A stretch of DNA of 64,000 bases from Pezicula radicicola (taxonomy: Eukaryota > Ascomycota > Leotiomycetes > Helotiales > Dermateaceae). Under the pieces are notes generated by a model. It saw only the letters and a program-made list of their open reading frames with translations, was not told the DNA's origin and made no database searches. The position numbers and the translations under genes were made by a program. Of the stretch, positions 57,361 to 64,000 are shown in pieces (within the stretch, counting starts at the first letter, position 1; the number at the start of each line of letters is the position of its first letter). The stretch covers positions 464,123 to 528,122 of the forward strand of contig PDUO01000007.1 in the NCBI GenBank assembly GCA_003008705.1, given 5' to 3'.

Positions 57361-58104
57361 CTCGTAAGTGGTGACAATAGAGAGGAATAGGTGTTGTTAA
57401 GCTCTTGGAGTTGGGGTCTTTGGGTCGGGACTTCAGGCATGTATGTACGTTGTGATCGCCCAATGGATCAAGAGCTCCAACGATCCAGCAACTTAAAGCA
57501 AAATGCCCACCAACCTGGCTTTAAACATGCCGGCTTTCACGAGTTTCGCACTTATGAAATGGGACAATAAACTAAAGCAATTTGATTCAATATAACTCTT
57601 TATTACTATCAGAATATTCACAAGACCGCCACATCAGGCTACAGTCAGTCCACGTGCAGCCGGCCGCTTTATTTCTGTAGTTCAGCCTCGAAGCGCAACC
57701 ACCAACTGATTTGAAGATCGAATATCCAGAGATAAAGGATTCTGCTCTGGAAAGTACATCCATAGCTGATGGCTCTGCCATTCTTAAACCTATCATCTAG
57801 TCTTCAGACATCCCCTGTCGTAATTGAATATTCTATTGTCACCCACTATCTGTGTAGGTCTATCGAATTTTTCAAGTCTGGCGGCCCTGCTACGAGCTGT
57901 GCTATAAAACTGTCTTAGTAAGCTTTTTTTGCCCCAGTCCGCCAAAACCTGTAGAAGTGTATTTGTCACAAAGCTTTTGGTTCGAATACCATAATTATGC
58001 TGCACGTCTCCCTATGTGTTGCGGTGCATGTTAAAAATGATTTGAGTTTGGCATAATGAGGTGATGTGTGACGGAAGCCAGCTGTGTACGGTCACCAGGT
58101 AGCC
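57361..58104. other. Intergenic region between VPS5 and MED11
   Basis: About 740 bp with the VPS5 promoter and the MED11 3' UTR. Two overlapping small frames on the minus strand (57587-57796 and 57793-58005) have no recognisable product. Confidence 0.35.
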
Positions 58105-58696
58105 TTATGATCCCTCCATATGGGCATCCTCATTGCCATTGGCGTTTTTTCCCTGATTTCCAACCTCGGAGGAATCGTCTAGCCCTTCCAAGAATCTCTT
58201 TGCTTTGCTCCATAGCTCGGCTTCCATGTCCCTTCCAACTCTGCCGCTACGACTGTTCAGCCACCCAATATCGAGTTTTCCCATACTGCCCTCGGTAATG
58301 ATTGCGTTGTCGGCAGAAGCAGGACCTTCCTTTTCAACAATCCTTCGGTCCTTGGCGTTGTCTGCTAACACTATGTCTGCCTCCTCAAGTCCATATAGCT
58401 GGCGGCGCAACCTGACATCCACGGTTTGCAGGGTAGTGAGGTAGGAATTTGAAGTCGCCTGGAAAGCTTCCTTCCGGTCGGAGGAAGCGGTTCCAGAGCT
58501 TTGTTGGGAGGCTGAAAGGGTCTGGATAGCTAGGCCCGCAGACTGGAGAAGTTGGGTAATACTCTTTATCTTGGTCAGCAGAGTTGACACAATAGTAATA
58601 AATTGGCCAGACCTGGTCAATATCATTAAGTTGTCTAATGCGCTCTGCTTTTGTGAAGGGTTTAAAGGACCCCTCTTCGTTGGTATTGGTTACCAT
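58105..58696 (-). CDS. MED11: Mediator complex subunit 11
   Basis: Two exons (58696-58613, 58563-58105), 180 aa. The head is the Med11 helical bundle: FKPFTKAERIRQLNDIDQ joined to SITQLLQSAGLAIQTLS, then YLTTLQTVDVRLRRQLYGLEEADI, the most conserved stretch. The tail is acidic and N/G/E-rich. Family knowledge: Med11 and Med22 form a heterodimer in the Mediator head that helps bind Pol II and TFIIH. The 49-nt intron uses the unusual donor GTCTGG, so the exact boundary is less certain than the gene itself. Confidence 0.87.
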
Positions 58697-59179
58697 TGCG
58701 ACTCCAAAGAAACCAAACTGTTCAATCGAAGGGGGTTCGTTAAAAAGCAGTGCGCAGTTGATGCCCGAAGATATCTCTGCACGTCTTGAAACGAGAACGA
58801 GAACGAGCGCGAGGTCAGAAAGATGGGGCGGCTGTGGATGTGGGGGAGGGGAGGGAGAACCGGAGATTGAATCTGGTGAATTGAGGCTCTGCGGGCTGTC
58901 TTGGCACGCAGTAGCGCCAATGCTATGCTGAACATCCTTCGCGACGTGCCGTGCTTTGCTTCATCAATTCACTGCGCCTAATTCTACAAAACTACCTATC
59001 TAGGTAATCTATCGACCTTGTAAAGCAGCATCTTTTTCATCACACACGTATACACGCAATATTTGAGTCTTCCTTCTTTTCCCTTTTGTCTTCATTTGTC
59101 TACCTTACTTTGGATGAGGAAGAATTACCTTGTGGCGTAGAGCAGGGAGGAGTGGCGCCCAAAAGAGGCACCAGCAACC
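58697..59179. promoter_or_regulatory. Divergent promoter region of MED11 and TAF5
   Basis: About 480 bp between divergent starts of two Pol II machinery genes. A CT-rich run (about 59060-59095, TTCCTTCTTTTCCC) precedes TAF5. No specific element was supported. Confidence 0.45.
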
Positions 59180-62100
59180 ATGTCGAATCACCCACCTCAG
59201 AATGCTGCCAATGGACCACAAAATGCAGGAATGGCCATGCAGCAGCCCCAACAACAACAACAACAACAACCACCACCACCACCACCACAACAGCAACATG
59301 GGAACCAGGGAGCGCCGCCTCCCCCGCCTGCTCAGAATATGTCTCAGCAGAATTTGAATCAAATTGTAAGACTGACCCTTCATTGCTGTCAACTACAATA
59401 TCTGTTGTTGTCTGTCTGCCCGTCCTTTGTCTTGGTGCTTTTAATGATTTGAGCGCGTGTGGTGAATGGGAATGGGAATACGACTGGGAAACCTGCCTTA
59501 CCAGCTAGTAGCAAGGCTGAAATTCAAGTTTGGATTTGAGCTGTCCATCTCAGCTTCTAACTTTAAACTCTTTTCAAAGTCAACACCAGAATCCTGAGTA
59601 CATGAACAACTCTACACATATCATTGCTGGGAGTAAAAAAATGCATTGCCCTCTAAGTCCTCCCAGTCAGTCCGATGACCAGGAACGCCGTGCAAATATA
59701 GCTGTATGCACTTTCTCTCCTTTTACAAACAAGCTCCCGGCATACGTATCGCTATTCGCATTCACCTGAAGTTGCAGTTGTGCTCCTTCTCATCTCTTCA
59801 ATTGGCTTGCAAAGCTTCTTCTCAGTCTGGAAGTCCAGGTTCACCTCCAATATATCCAGCGCCGCATTGGTTCTGAGCACTCTTTCTTTGACACTTCTGC
59901 GCAGCTCATTTCCCAGCACCAGTCTATCATCATTTGTATCCGTCTTAACCAATAGTATCAATATGGCTGAAAGCAGAGTTAGAGCTAACAGTGTGTCACA
60001 AAAGGTCATTGAGTATCTCGTCAAGAAGGGATACAATCGAACGGAACAGATGCTCAGAAATGAGTCTGCAAATCTCGATAAAGATGGCAAGCCCATTCAC
60101 GACCGAGCTGAAGACTATGGCACAGCGAAATATGAAAGAGGATTTCGACTTCTGAGCAAGTGGATTGATCAGAATCTCGACATCTACAAGGTGAGTTCAT
60201 ACACCCTACTGTATCATATGCACGTGCTGATTTTGTCAAGTTTGAGTTGAAGCGCTTGCTATGGCCAATTTTTGTCTACTCATTCTTGGAACTTGTTATG
60301 AAGGGCTTCTCTATCGATGCTCACAATTTTCTCCGAGAATTTGGAACGCAGTTTCAGCCCGTACACGAGGACGAGCTTCGTCAATTTGGGCTCATCAAAC
60401 TCAAAGAGCATGTTTTTGACAATACGACAGCGAAATTATACTGGGAGAACAAGTATCGATTGCCCCTGAATCAACACGTTTACTATAACCTAATTACTCA
60501 TCTTGAGAGCAATGCCAAGATTGGAGGGTCTGTGATCATATATCTGCTCCAAACCTTTTGCGAGGTTCGAGAAACTGCACGTGGCCCAATCGATCAGTAT
60601 AGCTTCGAGGCAATTATCAACAAGTCGCGACACTCCAATGGACTCCCAAGCGAGCAGAGATTGCAAGAACTCGAAGAGGGCATCCCTGGGGGGTTTACTG
60701 GTGTCAGCAATAAAGATGCTATGGATAATACCATTCCTTTGAAGCTTGGTATGATGCCTATGGAGCCTGAACTCGAGCAGGATGTCAGGGCAGAACTTGA
60801 AGAGGAAGATGCGTACGTATTATATCTCAAAAGCTTGGCAGCCCGGCCCTATTTCCGCGTGAGCCGCTGTTTCCTAACAGACAAGCTAACCTCTGGTGTT
60901 TTCAATTACAGCAAGCATCCACCCGAGTTCGGCAAATCGTCTTTGATTGAGGAATTTGACAACATCAAGCGCGAAGAAAGCGTTGATCCTTTAAATCGCA
61001 ACGAGATTCCATTGCCGCCATCCCGAGCTCGAGACGTTGTTATGGAGGTCCAGAAGGTCAAGGAGAACAGAGATCGCTTCAAGATTGAATCGCGGACAGG
61101 TGGAGTTGGCCCAGCAGTTTCTGTTTGCATGTTCACCTTCCACAATACCCTTGACACGTAAGTTTGACGGTGAATTATCTTAGCACGCGTCGTACTTTGC
61201 TAACGCGCCAATTAGTATCACATGCATCGAATTCTCGGATGACTCCAACTTGGTTGCTGTTGGAACAGAAGAATCATACATCCGCATCTGGCATCTTCAT
61301 GGTGATGCTCTCCCGTCTGTTGTTCAAGCGCCTGGAGTCGATCCTGCTCCTGCAAGTTCTCGACGACTTATCGGCCACTCTGCGCCTGTATACAGCCTCT
61401 CTTTCTCTCCATCGATCGAAGGCCCCGATAACGTCGATCTGACAACTCCCTCTACTGCACCAAAGCTTCTTCTCTCTGCCTCATCCGACAAAACCATCCG
61501 ACTCTGGTCTCTTGAAGCCTGGACATGTCTCGTAGTTTACAAAGGCCATGAAGGACCAGTATGGGATGTTCGATGGGGCCCATGGGGCCATTATTTTGCA
61601 ACCTGTGGTTGGGACAAGACCGTTCGTGTTTGGGGCCAGGATCATATTTCTTACCTCCGCATGATGATTGGTCACGACTCCAATGTCAACAAAGTTGCAT
61701 GGCACCCCAACGGCGCGTATATATTCTCTGCTAGCGATGAATCGGACAAGACCGTTCGCATGTGGTCCATATCCACTGGAAACTGCGTTCGAGTCTTTAC
61801 TGGACACACTGGGTTCATCAGCGCTCTTGAGTGTAGCCGCAAACGCAATATTTTAGCTTCCGCAGACGCAGAAGGCAACATTATCCTTTGGGACCTGATG
61901 AAGGGCTCTCAAATCAAGCGGATGAAGGGTCATGGCAAAGGTGGCATATGGTCTCTTTCGTTTAGCGTCGAAGACACGGTTCTCACGTCGGCAGGGGCTG
62001 ATGGCACGGTCCGCATTTGGGATATTGAGGTACCAAGTGACCCACACAAGAACAGCGACGGTGAGATCATTGGCACCGGCGGACAGCTGGATGCAACCCG

Positions 62101-62284
62101 CATCAATGGGACTACTGCAGCTCAACCTGGAGCCTCTACAACTGGTGTGAGTAAGAAGAAGGGCAAGGACACGATGATCACTCCTGATCAAATCAGTGCC
62201 TTCCCGACTAAGAAATCACCAGTCTACAAGGTCAAGTTCACGCGAATGAATCTCGTTTTGGCTGGGGGATGCTACCTACCTTGA
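59180..62284 (+). CDS. TAF5: TFIID/SAGA subunit TAF5 (WD40)
   Basis: Five exons (59180-59365, 60005-60190, 60241-60812, 60912-61157, 61216-62284), 752 aa. Exon 1 is a glutamine/proline-rich leader (about 62 residues) with CAA/CCA codon runs, ending NLNQI. Exon 2 begins VIEYLVKKGYNRTEQML, the LisH-like dimerisation element. Exon 3 holds the conserved TAF5 NTD2 (FELKRLLWPIFVYSFLELV, HNFLREFG). The WD40 propeller fills the last exon: repeats with RIWHLHGD, TIRLWSLEAW, TVRVWGQDH, TVRMWSIST and NIILWDLMKG are seen, closing with VKFTRMNLVLAGG. Intron 1 (639 nt) is by far the longest in the gene; its branch site GCTAAC and acceptor AAAG fit the phase. Confidence 0.92.
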
Positions 62285-63167
62285 GCCAAGCATGCATGCC
62301 GAAGCAAATACACCAAGTCTTAAGGCTCGGATTATCCTGCTATAGTTGAGGGAGTAATGGCCAGAATGATAATTGGGCTATTCATATTTGTGCTTGCAGA
62401 TCTTTTTATTTTGCAGGATGGGCGGACGGACGGCGTGGCCGGACCGTCGAAGAATGGAAAACTGACCATCGTCGGTTATCCTTTACAGAGCACACTTGCA
62501 TTTATCTTTCTATGATACCATACTACAGCGGGCGACCAGGGAGGGTTTCGTTGGGCTGATTGGCGCGAACATTGAGCTAGTTAGCTTTCAAGAAATCGAA
62601 AAGTCCTTTTGCACAATTGTGTTACCTATCTGATTGATGTCCCTCGTGCTTGTATTGATATACTAACTACTAATAGATCCCTCTTGTTATGCCGTGCTGG
62701 CAAGCTTACCTTCGTAGAAATAAATGTATTGCTCGTTGAATATGTGAAAGGGGAGGGAAAGGGGGGGTGTTTCTACTCTTCCTCAACCAACGTCTGCACC
62801 TATGTGTACTCTAGCATGGAGAGTGTCCATTCAATACCTTTGTAAAGCGACTTGTGTTCGATAATGTTGTCCATAAATTTTGGGGGACAATGATAGCACG
62901 GAGATAATCAAACCACAGTCATCACAATCAATGAGAAAGATATTAATTATAGAACATTTTTTATTCTTCTTCGTCTGCTACTATCATGATACATTTTTGT
63001 ATTAAGAAGACGTTGCTGCAAGTTCCGCGATGAGAGAGGCAAAAAAGAACAAACCATCAATCAACCGAGGAACCTAGCAGGCTTTATGCAATGAAGACGA
63101 CCATTCGTGAAACCAACCGATCATACTCCGCAAAACCCAATCCCGCAAAAGACATTTCATATCACAT
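62285..63167. other. Convergent intergenic region (TAF5 and HSP90)
   Basis: About 880 bp of 3' UTR and spacer. No gene was seen. A frame at 62609-62845 is not supported. Confidence 0.4.
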
Positions 63168-64000
63168 CTAGTCAACCTCCTCCATTGCGCTCTCGGCTGG
63201 TGCCTCATCGGCAGCCTCGTCCGCAGCGACCTCCTCAACCTCTGGCTCCTCATCAACGTTCAAACCAAGCGAGACGAGCTTGTGAATGCGCTCAGCAAAT
63301 CCGGCTGGCTCCTCGATGGTGAAACCAGAGACGAGAAGGGAGGTCTCGAAGAGAAGTTGGGTAATGGACTTGACGGTTCGGTCGTTCTCACCGTCAGCCT
63401 CGACCTTCTTCTTGAGCTCCTTGATGATAGGAGACTTAGGTGAGATCTCGAAAGTCTTCTTGGATGACATGTACGAGCTCATTGAGGTATCACGGAGAGC
63501 CTGTGCTTTCATGATACGCTCCATGTTGGCGGACCAACCGAACTGACCAGTGCGGATTGCGCAAGGTGCACCGACCAACTTGTGGCTGACAACAACCTTC
63601 TCAACCTTGTCTCCGAGAACGTTCTTGAGAGCCTTGGCAAGACCCTCAAACTCCTTCTCCTCCTTCTCGCGCTGGGTCTTCTCCTCATCGGTCTCCTCAA
63701 GCTCGAAGTCCTTGGTGATGTCGACAAGCTTCTTACCCTCAAACTCCTTGAGCTGAGTCATAGCGTACTCATCAATGGGGTCAACGAGGAAGAGAACCTC
63801 GAAGTTCTTCTCCTTGAGGGCATCAAGGAAAGGAGACTTCTGCACAGCCTTGAGAGACTCGCCAGTGATGTAGTACATGTTCTTCTGGTGCTCTGGCATG
63901 CGGGTAACGTAATCGGAGAGGGAGGTGATATCATCTCCAGACTTGGTGGAGTTGAATCGGAGAAGCTTGGCAAGAGCACCACGGTTCTGGGAGTCCTCGT
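63168..64000 (-). CDS. HSP90: Cytosolic Hsp90, C-terminal part (runs off the window)
   Basis: The 3' 833 bp of a gene whose start lies beyond 64000. The frame enters at the window edge as [17 protein letters not shown], the middle domain of Hsp90, and continues through [17 protein letters not shown], the conserved [17 protein letters not shown] and the [17 protein letters not shown] segment. The C-terminal dimerisation domain ends in MEEVD, the TPR-cochaperone anchor of cytosolic Hsp90. The sequence is GC-richer with strongly biased codon use (AAG, GAG, CTC preferred), as expected for a highly expressed gene. ATP-binding domain not in the window. Confidence 0.97.
   Translation of the reverse strand, partial: EDSQNRGALAKLLRFNSTKSGDDITSLSDYVTRMPEHQKNMYYITGESLKAVQKSPFLDALKEKNFEVLFLVDPIDEYAMTQLKEFEGKKLVDITKDFELEETDEEKTQREKEEKEFEGLAKALKNVLGDKVEKVVVSHKLVGAPCAIRTGQFGWSANMERIMKAQALRDTSMSSYMSSKKTFEISPKSPIIKELKKKVEADGENDRTVKSITQLLFETSLLVSGFTIEEPAGFAERIHKLVSLGLNVDEEPEVEEVAADEAADEAPAESAMEEVD

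Noticed and set aside
57979..57990. GGTTCGAATACC, resembling a tRNA B box
   Set aside because: It departs from the GGTTCGANTCC consensus, and no acceptor stem, A box or anticodon arm could be paired upstream.
57587..58005. Two small overlapping minus-strand frames (57587-57796 and 57793-58005)
   Set aside because: No motif, no splice model that joins them and no similarity I recognise; left as spacer.
1..64000. CRISPR arrays, prophages, telomere repeats, rRNA genes and secondary-metabolite synthases
   Set aside because: Looked for and not seen; the gene content is eukaryotic housekeeping with no large modular synthase or repeat-spacer structure.

Overview
This window reads as nuclear DNA of a filamentous ascomycete (Pezizomycotina). 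The evidence is dense protein-coding genes with short introns (mostly 46-115 nt, GT..AG with a CTRAC-like branch site), CT-rich leaders, and many fungus-typical families: a PalB calpain, a DUF2985 membrane protein, a Zn2Cys6 cluster and a filamentous-type Clu1. The overall style suggests Leotiomycetes, but that placement is a guess. There are no prokaryotic operons, CRISPR arrays, rRNA genes or recognisable tRNA genes.

Layout. 1-2431 is an AT-rich, gene-free stretch of repeat remnants. 2432-6591 (-) is CLU1. It is divergent from 7143-9731 (+), an unrecognised 862-aa protein with SIM-like acidic motifs. After a 2.6 kb gene-poor stretch come a ferric reductase (12347-14334 +), a Yippee/Moh1 zinc protein (15797-16335 +), a zinc alcohol dehydrogenase (17567-19467 +) and, tail to tail with it, tRNA-splicing endonuclease SEN15 (19505-20083 -). 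A MITE-like inverted-repeat element lies at 20241-20538. Then follow a DUF2985 protein (21392-23065 +), an SLC35F6-like transporter (23579-24973 +), a C2H2 zinc-finger protein (26780-28462 +), the PalB/Rim13 calpain (28944-31713 -), a peroxisomal ANT1/PMP47 carrier (32331-33516 +), ribosomal protein eL29 (33859-34301 +), the SAM-domain RNA-binding protein VTS1 (35805-37765 +), and a TFIIIC TPR subunit fused to an N-terminal Zn2Cys6 cluster (38207-41628 +). Next are a GFA/CENP-V protein (41940-42641 -), KU80 (43056-45568 -), a TMEM205-like protein (45860-46578 +), a J-domain protein (47671-48445 +), a poorly resolved 2EXR-like gene (48852-49737 -), an ACAD10/11-like acyl-CoA dehydrogenase (51112-52712 -), a flavin-reductase-like protein (53478-54194 -), mitochondrial ribosomal bL31m (54534-54983 +), retromer VPS5 (55316-57360 -), Mediator MED11 (58105-58696 -), TFIID TAF5 (59180-62284 +), and the 3' end of HSP90 (63168-64000 -), which runs off the right edge.

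Most genes are ordinary housekeeping functions: transcription (TFIIIC, Mediator, TFIID), RNA (SEN15, VTS1), translation (eL29, bL31m, CLU1), DNA repair (KU80), trafficking (VPS5) and ambient pH signalling (PalB). They do not form one pathway. The most unusual item is the Zn2Cys6-TFIIIC102 fusion. Next are the pair of diverged inverted repeat copies (about 310-597 and 26045-26315), one with a RIP-like C:G to T:A bias, and the MITE-like element. Exon boundaries were assigned by hand from splice signals and reading-frame continuity. Lengths in the entries follow from those models.
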